This document shows positions 15,934-25,131 of a stretch of DNA of 61,534 bases, in pieces (within the stretch, counting starts at the first letter, position 1; each line of letters begins with the position of its first letter). Made by a program: the position numbers and the translations under genes. The notes under the pieces were generated by a model, which was not told where the DNA came from, made no database searches, and saw only the letters and a list, made by a program, of their open reading frames with translations. Source of the stretch: Mycobacterium sp. shizuoka-1 (lineage in GTDB: Bacteria > Actinomycetota > Actinomycetes > Mycobacteriales > Mycobacteriaceae); NCBI RefSeq assembly GCF_002723835.1, contig NZ_BEWG01000113.1, positions 1 through 61,534 on the forward strand, in the 5' to 3' direction.

Positions 15934-17124
15934 TCAGATCACCTCTTTGGTGGACATGACACCGCGGTCACGGTGAATCTGGTTGAGGAACAAACCGATT
16001 GCGGTGGCGACCGAACCGGTGCGCGCGCCGTCGGTCATGTCGAAACCGTGTCCGGCACCGGGCAATTCGACGTAGCCGACCGCAGAGCGCGACACCGCGC
16101 GCAGCCGTTCGACGAAACTGCGGGCCTGCGCGACGGGGATCACGCTGTCTCCGGAACCGTGCACCAACAGAAACGGCGGGGCCTCGGGATGCACCCGCGC
16201 GATCGGCGAGGCCTTGCGGAACAGCTCGCCGTGCCGGCTCTGCCGCTTGTTGACCACCACCCGCTCCAGGAAGTCGACGAAGCGGACCCGCTCGGGGGTC
16301 GAGCGGTCCTCCCAGTCGTAGCGGCCATAGATGCCGACGACGGCGTCGACGGCGGTGTCCGATCCTTGCGGCAGGTGCGCCTGGTACTCCGGGTCGTCGA
16401 TGGTCAGCCCAGCCAGCGCGGCGAGGTGCCCGCCGGCCGAACATCCGGCGACGGCCACGAAATCCCGGTCGCCACCGAAGCGGTCGACGTTGGCACGGGC
16501 CCACGCGATCGCCGCCTTGACGTCGTGGATGTGCCGCGGCCACCGGTGGTGCGGCGCGACGCGGTAGTCGATCGACAGGCACACCCAGCCCTTGGCGGCC
16601 AGGTGCGACATCAGGGCGTACCCCTGCAGGATCCGGCTGCCGTGCACCCAGGCGCCGCCGGGCAGGAACAGCAGCACCGGTGCGGGTTCGGCGGGCAGGT
16701 CCTTGCGCCGCCAGACGTCGAGCAGCTGCGCCGGGTCGTCGCCATAGCGAACTGAGGTGCGGTAAAGGTGCTTGCGGTGTTCGAGCGCGTTCATCACCGG
16801 CGGCGTGCGCTCCGGTGCCGGCCACTCGATCTGCAGGTCCTCGGGGGCGACGACACCGCGCAGCCCGGCCTCGGCCACCTCCCGGGTGCTTTCCCGCTGT
16901 GCCTTGCGCGTCTCACCGGCGCCGGGGCTCAGCCACGACCGGGCGGCCGCACCGACCAGCTCGGGCATCTGCCGGGCACCCCACACACTCATCGCGGTGG
17001 CGGCACCGAGCGGCTCGAGATGGCGGCCGACCACCGGAATCTGTGCGGACGCCACACTCATCGCCAGCAGATAGTCAGCCGGTCCGGCCTTCATCAGCCA
17101 GCGCGCTGTCGTCCACGGATTCAT
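15934..17124 (-). CDS. Alpha/beta-hydrolase, LipC/LipO-like esterase
   Basis: A 396-residue esterase paralogous to the one at 12297-13583. It has LPGGAWVHGSR (oxyanion), AGCSAGGHLAAL (nucleophile Ser in GCSAG), HGSGDSVIP (Asp) and GAGHGFD (His). ATG 17124 (MNPWTTARWLMKAGPADYLL) is preferred; an upstream in-frame start adds 19 residues. It is followed by the WS/DGAT, so hydrolysis and re-esterification of lipids may be linked. By order and strand it corresponds to lipC (Rv0220). The 156-bp gap 17125-17280 shows no further gene or clear hairpin. Confidence 0.88.
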   Translation of the reverse strand: MNPWTTARWLMKAGPADYLLAMSVASAQIPVVGRHLEPLGAATAMSVWGARQMPELVGAAARSWLSPGAGETRKAQRESTREVAEAGLRGVVAPEDLQIEWPAPERTPPVMNALEHRKHLYRTSVRYGDDPAQLLDVWRRKDLPAEPAPVLLFLPGGAWVHGSRILQGYALMSHLAAKGWVCLSIDYRVAPHHRWPRHIHDVKAAIAWARANVDRFGGDRDFVAVAGCSAGGHLAALAGLTIDDPEYQAHLPQGSDTAVDAVVGIYGRYDWEDRSTPERVRFVDFLERVVVNKRQSRHGELFRKASPIARVHPEAPPFLLVHGSGDSVIPVAQARSFVERLRAVSRSAVGYVELPGAGHGFDMTDGARTGSVATAIGLFLNQIHRDRGVMSTKEVI

Positions 17125-17280
17125 TGCGGCAGCGTACCCCGCCGCCCATGGGTGAAACGACAAATTCTTCGGAATGTTCACTGCTTTGCTGGCTCGGGGA
17201 GAGATCCCCCGTCCGTCAAGGCATGCCGCGATGGTGGGCGTTTGCCCACACGCGTCGCAGCGGGGTGGCGGGAACCGGCG

Positions 17281-18267
17281 TCAGTGCCCGGCGTTGCGGG
17301 CCAGTTCGATCGCGAATGCGTTGACGAAATTGCCCGGCCCCGGGTTGCCGCGGCCACAGGACCCGTCGGAGTCGCCAGGACGCTTCACCCACAGGAATGC
17401 GTCGATGTGGCCGTTGCCGGTGGCGGTGGTGGGCTGCACTCCCAGGGCCCGGCCGCTCGGATTGCACCAATACAATTCGCCGTCGGCCGGTCCGTTGCCG
17501 TTACGCGAGGTGTCGATCACGTAGGGCTTGCCGCCCGTCATCCCCGAAATCGCTTCGCCATAACCGATTTCCTCGTCGGTGGTGAAGAAGTTCGAGGTGT
17601 TGAGGCTGAAGCCCCTGGCCCGGTCGATGCCGACCTGGTTGAGCCGGTTGGCGATCTCGTCGGCCGGCAGCCAGCGCGAGTGGCCGGCGTCGATATACAC
17701 CGCAGCCGCCGGGTTGCGGGTCAAGGTGTCGACGCCGTAGCGGATGAGGTCGAACCGCTCCTGGCGGGCGGACCCGGACAGGCAGTCGGCCATGTCGAGC
17801 GCGTCGGGTTCGAGGATGATCGTCACCGGGCCGCCACCGATCTGGGCCGCGACGCGGTCGATCCACCCGCGGTAGGCGTCGGCCGAGCCGAACCCGCCGG
17901 AAGCGAAGCTGCCGCAGTCGCGGTTCGGCAGGGAATACATGGCCAGCATCGGCATGGCGCCCGCCGCCCACGCTCCGGTGAGGTACTTGGTGACCGCGGC
18001 GTCCGGAACCAGGTTGTCGATCCAGTACGCCTGCGGGGTGTTCGCGATGTAGGCCAGCTCGGGGCTGTCCGGGTTGGCCCGTGAGGCCCGCATGGCCGCC
18101 GAGTTCGGGTCGACGTAGAACGGCGAGCCGCCGATCGGGGCAGCGTCGTCGGCCAGGCGAACGGCCCCGGTGTGCACCGGGTCGGCGGACACGACGAGGC
18201 CGATGACGACCGCGGCCGTCAGGAACGGGGCGATCCAGCGTGCGAGGGCGCCGACAGCTGAGGACAT
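17281..18267 (-). CDS. celA1: Secreted glycoside hydrolase family 6 cellulase (CelA1-like)
   Basis: A 328-residue GH6 beta-1,4-glucanase. Residues 1-28 form a signal peptide (ARWIAPFLTAAVVIGLVV). Family motifs are YSLPNRDCGSF (residues 111-121, NRDC at 115-118) and ILEPDALDM (151-159) with the predicted catalytic acid Asp155. It continues to LWVKRPGDSDGSCGRGNPGPG. There is no cellulose-binding module. A much longer upstream frame runs antisense through the next gene and was rejected; ATG 18267 gives the signal peptide. It resembles Rv0062 (CelA1). It is divergent from the amidohydrolase, with a 111-bp gap. Confidence 0.92.
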   Translation of the reverse strand: MSSAVGALARWIAPFLTAAVVIGLVVSADPVHTGAVRLADDAAPIGGSPFYVDPNSAAMRASRANPDSPELAYIANTPQAYWIDNLVPDAAVTKYLTGAWAAGAMPMLAMYSLPNRDCGSFASGGFGSADAYRGWIDRVAAQIGGGPVTIILEPDALDMADCLSGSARQERFDLIRYGVDTLTRNPAAAVYIDAGHSRWLPADEIANRLNQVGIDRARGFSLNTSNFFTTDEEIGYGEAISGMTGGKPYVIDTSRNGNGPADGELYWCNPSGRALGVQPTTATGNGHIDAFLWVKRPGDSDGSCGRGNPGPGNFVNAFAIELARNAGH

Positions 18268-18378
18268 CACCGGAGAAAAGCTAGTGGGCAGGGTCGACAA
18301 ACGCCAACCGTCGGCCGCTATGGGCCACCGGGGACACCGGGCGCCCCTACACTCAGGACACCGTGAAGGAGGCCGGAG

Positions 18379-20013
18379 ATGGCCGAGGCCGCAGACGTCG
18401 TCTACACCGGCGACATCGTCACGATCAACGACGCGAACCCGTCGGCAACCGCGCTGGCGGTGCGCGCCGGGCGCATCACCGCGGTGGGCGACCGCGAGGA
18501 CGTGGTGGCCGCACACCGCGGTCCGTCGACTCGGGTCGTCGACCTCGACGGCGCGACCATGTTGCCCGGCTTTCTCGATCCGCACAGCCACTACATCAAC
18601 TCGCTGACTGTCGCCAACCAGGTCAACGTGTTCGCACCGCCGGCAGGCCCCGGTTCCGATGTGGCGGCGATCGTCACGGCCCTGCGAGCGTTCCGCGACT
18701 CGCAGCGGGTGCCGCCCGGGGAGATGATCGTCGCCTACGGCTATGACGACACCCTGATGCCCGGCGGCCGGACCCTGCACAAGGACGACCTCGACGTCGA
18801 CTTCCCCACCAATCCGGTTCTGGTCGGCCATGTCTCGATGCACGGTGCGGTGCTCAACTCGGCGGCGATGCGGATGTTCGGCATCGACGCCGACACCGAG
18901 ACGCCCCCCGGCGGAGTGATCGTCCGCAAAGAGGGCTCCACCGAGCCCGACGGTCTGGTGATGGAGACGGCGTTCCTGCCGATCTTCGCCGCCATGCCCA
19001 AACCCACGCCGTCGCAGGAGATCGCCTGGAGCAAGGCCGGCCAGCTGCTCTACGCCGCGGCGGGCATCACCACCGCGCACGAGGGCGCCACCCACGCCGC
19101 CGACGTCGAGCTGATGTACCGGGCCGCCGAGGGCGGAGCCACCCTGATCGACGTGGTGGCCTACCCGTTCATCCTCGAACTCGACGAGGTGCTGCAACGC
19201 CACCCGGCCGCCACCTTCGGCAGCTACCGCAACCGGGTCAAACTCGGCGGGGTGAAGGTCACGCTGGACGGCTCACCGCAGGGCCGAACCGCCTACTTCA
19301 CGACGCCCTACCTGACCGATGGGCCCGACGGCCAGCACCCGTGGTGCGGCGAACTCGGCTTCTCCCAGGACACCGTCAACAGATGGTTCAAACAGGTTTA
19401 CGACCTCGGCCTGCCGCTGGACATCCACGCCAACGGGGACGCGGCGATCGACGTCGCACTGGCCGCACACGAATTCGCCGCCGCCGGGGATCCCGGCCGG
19501 GACCGGCTCACGGTGATGGTGCATTCCCAGTTCGTCCGTCCCGACCAGCTGCAGCGCTACGTCGACTATCGGATCATCCCGTCGTTCTTCACCCCGCACG
19601 CGTTCTACTTCGGCGACGCCCACGTCCGGTTGCGCGGCAAGGCGCAGGCCGACTTCCTGTCCCCGATGCGCGCGGCGATCGACCTGGGGCTACGGCCCAC
19701 CAACCACACCGACTTCGTCGTCACCCCGCTCGATCAGATGTTCGTGGTGTGGACCGCGGTGAACCGGATCTCCCGCAGCGGCGCCACCATCGGAGCCGAC
19801 CAGCGGGTCACCCCCCTCGAAGCCCTGCAAGCGATCACGATCAACGCCGCACGCCAGTACCGCGAGGCCGACACCAAGGGCTCACTGGAGGTGGGCAAGC
19901 TGGCCGATCTCGTTGTGCTCGACGGCAATCCGCTGACCGTCGACCCGATGGCGATCAAGGACATCCGGGTGGTCGAGACCATCAAGGAAGGCGCAACGGT
20001 CTACCGCGGGTAG
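18379..20013 (+). CDS. Metal-dependent amidohydrolase (YtcJ/AepA-like)
   Basis: A 544-residue amidohydrolase of the YtcJ type. It has LPGFLDPHSHYINSL (first metal-binding block, HSH), LDIHANGDAAID (third-strand His), MVHSQFVRPDQ (fourth), NHTDFVVTPLD (Asp block) and the C-terminal composite-domain return GKLADLVVLDGNPLTV. Such enzymes cleave amide or cyclic C-N/C-O bonds. ATG 18379 has GGAGG at 18366-18375; a GTG at 18363 in another frame was ignored. It is convergent with the alcohol dehydrogenase, 6 bp apart. Substrate unknown; a role in the neighbouring catabolic block is inference. Confidence 0.88.
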   Translation: MAEAADVVYTGDIVTINDANPSATALAVRAGRITAVGDREDVVAAHRGPSTRVVDLDGATMLPGFLDPHSHYINSLTVANQVNVFAPPAGPGSDVAAIVTALRAFRDSQRVPPGEMIVAYGYDDTLMPGGRTLHKDDLDVDFPTNPVLVGHVSMHGAVLNSAAMRMFGIDADTETPPGGVIVRKEGSTEPDGLVMETAFLPIFAAMPKPTPSQEIAWSKAGQLLYAAAGITTAHEGATHAADVELMYRAAEGGATLIDVVAYPFILELDEVLQRHPAATFGSYRNRVKLGGVKVTLDGSPQGRTAYFTTPYLTDGPDGQHPWCGELGFSQDTVNRWFKQVYDLGLPLDIHANGDAAIDVALAAHEFAAAGDPGRDRLTVMVHSQFVRPDQLQRYVDYRIIPSFFTPHAFYFGDAHVRLRGKAQADFLSPMRAAIDLGLRPTNHTDFVVTPLDQMFVVWTAVNRISRSGATIGADQRVTPLEALQAITINAARQYREADTKGSLEVGKLADLVVLDGNPLTVDPMAIKDIRVVETIKEGATVYRG

Positions 20014-20019
20014 CTCCCA

Positions 20020-21045
20020 TCACGGGGTCAGCAGCACCTTGACGACATCACCCGACCGCGCCGCGACGGCGGCGTAGCCTTCGGCCGCCTGCCCCAGCGG
20101 CAGGCGGGTGGTGAAGATGTCGTCGACCTCGAGGCGGCCGGTCTGCAGCAGCGGGATCAGTTCCGGCCAGGTCTGCTGCACCGGAGCGGTGGTGGCCCGA
20201 AACGTCAGGCTGCGCAGCAGCGCGGTGAGCGCCGGGAACGGATACGGGTTGAGGTTGTGCACCCCGACCACCGACACCGTGCCGCCGGCGCGCACCGTGG
20301 CCAGTGCGTCGTCGAGCGTCGTGTCGTTGCCGACCGCGTCGATCACCGAGTGCGCGCCGAGACCGCCGGTTGCCGCCGTCACGGTCGGCGCCGCGGCCGG
20401 TTCGATCGCGATGGCGCCGAGCCGGGCCGCGCGGTCGCGGCGCTGCGCGACCGGATCGACCGCGTAGACCCGCGCCGCGCCGAGGAACAGCGCGCTACGC
20501 ACCGCGCACAACCCGACCGCGCCCAGACCGATGACCACCGCGGTGCCGCCGAGCGGGATGTCGGCGCGCTTGGCGGCCGCCCAGCCGGTGGCCAGGTTGT
20601 CGGTGAGCAACAACGCCTGCTCGGTGGAGATGCCCTCCGGCATCCTCAGGAGCTGGAAGTCGGCGGCCGGCACGGCCATCAGCTCGGCCTGCGCCCCGCC
20701 CAGCAGCCCGGACCCGAACACCTGCGGGCCCGACGCGCACAGGATCGGGTCCTTGGTCGCACACCCGGCGCAGGCACCGCACCCGGCCACCGAGGACACC
20801 ATGACCTGGTCGCCGACGGTCACCGAGTGCACATCCGGCCCGACCTCGACCACCGTGCCGATGGCTTCGTGGCCCAGCGAGACGGGCGCGAACAGCGGGT
20901 AGTCACCTTCGTAGAAGTGCAGGTCCGAGCCGCAGATGGCGGCCGCGGTCACCGAGACGATGGCGCCGGTGGGTCCGGGGAGCACCGGATCGGGCCACTC
21001 GTCGACCCGGACCGATCCCGGCGTGTCGATCAGCACCGCGCGCAT
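20020..21045 (-). CDS. Zinc-dependent medium-chain alcohol dehydrogenase
   Basis: A 341-residue NAD(P)-dependent alcohol dehydrogenase. Catalytic zinc ligands are Cys38 and the His59-Glu60 pair (CGSDLHFYEG; LGHEAIG). The structural zinc lobe has Cys89, Cys92, Cys95 and Cys103. The Rossmann motif is VVIGLGAVGLCAVRSA. It oxidises an alcohol to a ketone or aldehyde. ATG 21045 (MRAVLIDTPG) was chosen; the longer frame enters the upstream gene. It begins 7 bp after the monooxygenase stop on the same strand, so the two form an operon and probably act in sequence. Confidence 0.93.
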   Translation of the reverse strand: MRAVLIDTPGSVRVDEWPDPVLPGPTGAIVSVTAAAICGSDLHFYEGDYPLFAPVSLGHEAIGTVVEVGPDVHSVTVGDQVMVSSVAGCGACAGCATKDPILCASGPQVFGSGLLGGAQAELMAVPAADFQLLRMPEGISTEQALLLTDNLATGWAAAKRADIPLGGTAVVIGLGAVGLCAVRSALFLGAARVYAVDPVAQRRDRAARLGAIAIEPAAAPTVTAATGGLGAHSVIDAVGNDTTLDDALATVRAGGTVSVVGVHNLNPYPFPALTALLRSLTFRATTAPVQQTWPELIPLLQTGRLEVDDIFTTRLPLGQAAEGYAAVAARSGDVVKVLLTP

Positions 21046-21052
21046 GGTGTCC

Positions 21053-22996
21053 TCACTCTCCCTGTTCCACAACGAAGTTCGCCCACTGCGGGGTGCGGAT
21101 CGCGTTCCAGTAGACCGGCAGCCGCCACGGGCTGACGGTGTGGATCTCACCATCGGGGTTCTTGAAGTACGAGTGCTCGATCGACGGATGTGCCCACACC
21201 ATCGTGTTGATCTCGGCTTGGTGTTTGCGGTGCCACTCGTCGGTGGCCGTCGTCGTAGGTTCGATTGCAGTCCAGCCGTTTTCGATCATCTCGGCCAGGC
21301 AGGTGTTGATATAGCGCATCTGCAACTCGGAGTTGAAGATCAGGCTGCCGCCGTGCGCCAGATGATTACCGGGGCCGTACAGCATGAAGAAGTTCGGGAA
21401 GCCGGGCACGGTGATTCCCAGGTAGGCCGACGGCCGCTGCCCCCACGAGCTGCGCAGGTCGACACCGTGGCGGCCGGTGATCGCCATCGGATAGAGCACC
21501 TCGGTGGCGCGGAATCCGGTGGCGTACACGATGACATCCACCTCGTGGGCCACGCCGTCGGCTGTCACCACCGCGTGCGCAGTGATGCGTTCGATCGACG
21601 TGCGCACCAAGTCGACGTCGTCGCGACGCAGTGTGGTCAGCCAGGTTCCGTTGTCCTGCAACGTGCGTTTGCCGGTTGCCGGGTAGTCCGGCAGCACCTT
21701 GCTCAGCAGTTCCCGGTCGTCGCCGACCTGAGTGGTGATCCAGTCGGTGAACATCAGCCGGGCCATCGCGTTGATCTCGCTGACCGCGTAGTTCGGGTCG
21801 TCGGGGTGGGTGTAGTCCGGATCCGAGCGGGCAGCCTCCAGACCCTTGTCCGCGCCGGGCCACAGGATCAGGAAGCGATACCAACGGTTGTAGTACGGAA
21901 GGTGATTCATCGCCCAGCGCACGCCGTCCGGCACGCTGTCGTGGTACATCGGGTTGGGGAACATCCACTGGGCGCTGCGCTGGAACACGGTCAGATGCGC
22001 CACCCGGTCGGCAATCGCCGGGGCGATCTGGAACCCGCTGGCTCCCGCGCCGATCAGTGCCACCCGCTTGCCGGTCAGATCGACCGAGTGATCCCACGCC
22101 GCCGAATGGAAGGCGGGACCCTCGAACGTGTCGGCACCCTCGATGTCGGGAATCGCCGGCCGGTTCAGCTGTCCCACCGCGGTGATGACCGCCCTGGCGC
22201 GGATGCTGGATTCGGTTCCGTCCTTGCTTCGCACCACCACCAACCAGGTGTCGTCCTCGTCATGCCAGTCGGCCGACACCACCTCGGTCTCCCAGCGGAC
22301 GTTCTCGTCGAGGTGGTGCCGGGCCAGCACGGTCTCGAAATAGGCCCGCAGTTCCGGCTGTTCGGCGAAGTAGTGCGTCCAGTCGTTGCTCGGCTCGAAG
22401 CTATAGCAGTAGAAGTGGTTGGCGACGTCCACCCGGGCGCCGGGATAGCTGTTCTCCCACCATGTTCCGCCCGGTCCGGCGTTCTTCTCCACGATGGTGA
22501 ACGGGATGTTGGCCTGTTTGAGCCGGATACCGGCGAGCAGCCCCGACTCACCGCAGCCGATCACCACCACCGGGTAGTCGGCGGTGGCGGCGGCATCGAG
22601 GGCGGCCGGGCGGCGCGGGTCGACGCCCTCGAGATCCATCTCCTCGAGGACCATCGGGCGGTACTCGTCGTCGACGTGCTCGCAGGCCGTCCAGTCCAGC
22701 ATCTCGGCGATCAGCTCGGGGCTCAGCGGCACCGGTCCCGGGCAGCCCCGGTCGCGGTAGTCGGCGATGACCGGCAGAGCCAGCGCGCGGGCCCGGGCCT
22801 TGTCCTCCTCGGACATGAAGCCCTGAACTTCGTTGAGGAAGACGCCGGCCTGCTTGAACTCGCGGATGAAGCGCGGGTCACCGGTGATGTGGACCAACGA
22901 CAGCAGCAGGGTGGGGATGCTGACCTGTTCCAGTGCGGCCGCGATCTCCTCGTCGGAGGACGTGAAGGGTTGCCCCGCATAGGGATTGGTCGTCAT
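21053..22996 (-). CDS. Baeyer-Villiger-type flavin monooxygenase
   Basis: A 647-residue FAD/NADPH monooxygenase. An N-terminal extra domain of about 130 residues resembles that of 4-hydroxyacetophenone monooxygenase. The FAD Rossmann motif is VIGCGESGLLAGI. The Baeyer-Villiger fingerprint FEGPAFHSAAW (FxGxxxHxxxW) is followed by the NADPH motif LIGAGASGFQIAP and the ATGFRATE block. It would convert a ketone to an ester or lactone. ATG 22996 (MTTNPYAGQPF) has GAGAGGA upstream. The alcohol dehydrogenase follows 7 bp later. An 8-bp inverted repeat covers the likely promoter at 23021-23049. Confidence 0.92.
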   Translation of the reverse strand: MTTNPYAGQPFTSSDEEIAAALEQVSIPTLLLSLVHITGDPRFIREFKQAGVFLNEVQGFMSEEDKARARALALPVIADYRDRGCPGPVPLSPELIAEMLDWTACEHVDDEYRPMVLEEMDLEGVDPRRPAALDAAATADYPVVVIGCGESGLLAGIRLKQANIPFTIVEKNAGPGGTWWENSYPGARVDVANHFYCYSFEPSNDWTHYFAEQPELRAYFETVLARHHLDENVRWETEVVSADWHDEDDTWLVVVRSKDGTESSIRARAVITAVGQLNRPAIPDIEGADTFEGPAFHSAAWDHSVDLTGKRVALIGAGASGFQIAPAIADRVAHLTVFQRSAQWMFPNPMYHDSVPDGVRWAMNHLPYYNRWYRFLILWPGADKGLEAARSDPDYTHPDDPNYAVSEINAMARLMFTDWITTQVGDDRELLSKVLPDYPATGKRTLQDNGTWLTTLRRDDVDLVRTSIERITAHAVVTADGVAHEVDVIVYATGFRATEVLYPMAITGRHGVDLRSSWGQRPSAYLGITVPGFPNFFMLYGPGNHLAHGGSLIFNSELQMRYINTCLAEMIENGWTAIEPTTTATDEWHRKHQAEINTMVWAHPSIEHSYFKNPDGEIHTVSPWRLPVYWNAIRTPQWANFVVEQGE

Positions 22997-23020
22997 TGAC
23001 GGTGTCCTCTCATCGACCCA

Positions 23021-23049
23021 CAATTACGCTACGCGTGGTTCCGTAATTG
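23021..23049. promoter_or_regulatory. Inverted repeat CAATTACG-N13-CGTAATTG before the monooxygenase operon
   Basis: Perfect 8-bp arms (23021-23028 and 23042-23049) lie 25-53 bp upstream of the monooxygenase ATG. On the minus strand a TAGCGT hexamer of TANNNT type and the AT-rich right arm sit where a -10 region is expected, so a bound repressor would block transcription. The site is also 86 bp from the divergent esterase start and could control both. The cognate regulator is not obvious. Confidence 0.55.
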
Positions 23050-23122
23050 CCGCCACCACGATACTGTCTCCCGCCGTCGCGGATCAAGGTCCTGTCCTGT
23101 CGCAGCGGATTTTCCCGGTTGG

Positions 23123-23128
23123 CATACT
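23123..23128 (+). promoter_or_regulatory. Possible -10 element for leaderless esterase transcript
   Basis: CATACT ends 6 nt before the GTG at 23135, which would place the transcription start at the start codon. The first base departs from the TANNNT consensus and no convincing -35 is seen. No ribosome-binding site precedes the GTG, which fits a leaderless mRNA. Confidence 0.3.
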
Positions 23129-23134
23129 TGGCAC

Positions 23135-24022
23135 GTGTCAAAAAACGACATCCATCCCGAACTACGCACAGCGGCTCGGTTCACCCCCCGCACGCTGATC
23201 ACGCCCTGGACGCTGCCCGTCCTGCGGCGCCTCGGCGGACTGCAGCGCACCCGCTCCGACGGTGTCGAGGTGTTGACCTTGGAGTCGGGCGTCGGGATCC
23301 GCCTCTACCGGCCCGACGGCGTCACCTCGCCGGCCCCGGCACTGCTCTGGATCCACGGCGGTGGCTACGTCGTGGGCACCGCCGCCCAGGACGACAACCT
23401 GTGTCGCCGGTTCGTCAAAGAACTGGGCATCACGGTGGCCGCCGTCGACTACCGCCTGGCTCCCGAGCACCCCTACCCCACCCCGCTGGAGGACTGCTAC
23501 ACCGCGCTGGAATGGCTGGCCGGACTGCCCGCCGTCGACCCCGAGCGTGTCGCGATCGGCGGGGCCAGCGCCGGCGGCGGTCTGACCGCGGCGCTGGCGT
23601 TACTGGCCAGGGACCGCGACGGGGTCAAACCGGTGTTCCAGGTGCTGGTCTACCCGATGCTCGACGACCGCAGCGTGGGCAGCCACCTCAACGATCCCGG
23701 GCAGCGGCTGTGGAACGCCACCAGCAACAAGTTCGGCTGGCAGGCTTATCTGGGCGGAGCCGACCCACACGTGGCGGCACCCGGACGTCGCACCGATCTC
23801 GCCGGCTTGCCGCCGGCCTGGCTCGGCGTCGGCACCCTGGACCTGTTCCACGACGAGGACCTCGACTACGCCGCCCGGCTGCAGGCCGCCGGCGTGCCCT
23901 GCGCGGTCCACGTGGTGCCCGGGGCGTTCCACGGCTTCGACGGAATCGCTGCCGCGGCCGACATTTCCCAGGCCTTCTTCTTCAGCCAGTGCGACAGCCT
24001 GCGCCAGAGTTTCGGGAGCTGA
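23135..24022 (+). CDS. Alpha/beta-hydrolase, HSL-family esterase (LipW-like)
   Basis: A 295-residue hormone-sensitive-lipase-type esterase with every motif present: IHGGGYVVG (oxyanion HGGG), GGASAGGGL (nucleophile Ser), GTLDLFHDED (Asp) and GAFHGFDG (His). The GTG start is followed by SKNDIHPELRTAARF. It is divergent from the monooxygenase operon and 5 bp ahead of the next dehydrogenase, so it could hydrolyse the ester or lactone made by the monooxygenase. By order and strand it corresponds to lipW (Rv0217c). Confidence 0.92.
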   Translation: MSKNDIHPELRTAARFTPRTLITPWTLPVLRRLGGLQRTRSDGVEVLTLESGVGIRLYRPDGVTSPAPALLWIHGGGYVVGTAAQDDNLCRRFVKELGITVAAVDYRLAPEHPYPTPLEDCYTALEWLAGLPAVDPERVAIGGASAGGGLTAALALLARDRDGVKPVFQVLVYPMLDDRSVGSHLNDPGQRLWNATSNKFGWQAYLGGADPHVAAPGRRTDLAGLPPAWLGVGTLDLFHDEDLDYAARLQAAGVPCAVHVVPGAFHGFDGIAAAADISQAFFFSQCDSLRQSFGS

Positions 24023-24027
24023 ATCCG

Positions 24028-25131
24028 ATGACAACCCTGACCACCGAACAGCAGGCGCTGGCCGAAGCCACCGGCGACCTGGTGTCCAAACGCTCGCCCG
24101 AGGCCGACGTACGTCGTCTGATGGCCACCGACACCGGCTACGACCCTGCCGTCTGGGCAGAACTGGCCGCCATGGGCCTGCTCGGCCTGGCGATACCCGA
24201 GACATTCGGCGGGTCCGGTGCCGGGGCGGTCGAAGTGGGGCTGGTGATGGAGGCGATGGGTGGCGCGCTGTTGTGCGCGCCCTACCTGTCGACCGCGGTG
24301 CTGAGCACCCAGCTGCTGATGGCCCTCGGCGACGCCAAAGAGCAGGCCGATGTCCTGCCGCGCATCGCCGCCGGCGACCTGATCACCACGGTCGCGTTCG
24401 CCGAACCGGGCTCGGCCCGTCCGCCGCTGGCACCGCAGACCGTCGCGCGCCCCGCGGGCTTCGAGTGGCGGTTGTCGGGCACCAAGACCTATGTGCTCGA
24501 CGCGACGACCGCGCAACGGATCTATGTGCTGGCCGGAACCGCGGTGTTCGCGGTCGAGCCGGACGCGCCGGGCCTGCAGGTCAGCGCACTGGCGACGGTG
24601 GACCAGACCCGCAAACAGGGCCGAGTCGTACTCGACGACACCCCCGCTCGCCTGGTGGGCACCCTGGAGAACGGCGCCGAGGCTCTCGAGCGCGCCCTGG
24701 ACCACGCCGCGGTGGCGCTGCTGGGTGAGCAGGCCGGCGGCGCGATGCACGCGATGCGGATGGCCGCCGACTACGCCAAGACCCGATTCCAGTTCGGCCG
24801 CGCGATCGGCAGTTTCCAGGCGATCAAGCACATGTGCGCCGACATGCTGCTGGAGGCCGAGTCGGCGCTGTCGGCAGCCCGGCATGTGGCGGCCGCCTTC
24901 GACGCCGACGACCCGGGTCGGCATCTGGATCTGGCTGCGGCCCAGGCGTTCTGCTCGGAGGCATTCGTCACGGTCGCGGCCGACACCATCCAGGTGCACG
25001 GCGGAATCGGCTTCACCTGGGAACACCCCGCACACCTGTACCTGCGGCGGGCGCGGACCGACGCCGAGTTGTTCGGCGACCCGGCCTGGCACCGCGAACG
25101 CTACATCCGACTGCGAGAGGCACAGCGATGA
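24028..25131 (+). CDS. Acyl-CoA dehydrogenase, partner subunit
   Basis: A 367-residue divergent acyl-CoA dehydrogenase. The N-terminal half is weak in FAD motifs (VAFAEPGSARPP in place of a SEPxxGSD block). The C-terminal half is typical (YAKTRFQFGRAIGSFQAIKHMCADM; IQVHGGIGFTWEHPAHLYLRRA). The ATG at 24028 was taken; the longer frame reads through the esterase. Its stop overlaps the following dehydrogenase start (ATGA), mirroring the pair at 4902-7117 with subunit order reversed. A heterotetrameric enzyme is expected. Confidence 0.88.
   Translation: MTTLTTEQQALAEATGDLVSKRSPEADVRRLMATDTGYDPAVWAELAAMGLLGLAIPETFGGSGAGAVEVGLVMEAMGGALLCAPYLSTAVLSTQLLMALGDAKEQADVLPRIAAGDLITTVAFAEPGSARPPLAPQTVARPAGFEWRLSGTKTYVLDATTAQRIYVLAGTAVFAVEPDAPGLQVSALATVDQTRKQGRVVLDDTPARLVGTLENGAEALERALDHAAVALLGEQAGGAMHAMRMAADYAKTRFQFGRAIGSFQAIKHMCADMLLEAESALSAARHVAAAFDADDPGRHLDLAAAQAFCSEAFVTVAADTIQVHGGIGFTWEHPAHLYLRRARTDAELFGDPAWHRERYIRLREAQR

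Noticed and set aside
18268..19203. N-terminal extension of the cellulase frame to 640 residues
   Set aside because: The extra part is antisense to the amidohydrolase, and the signal peptide begins at ATG 18267.
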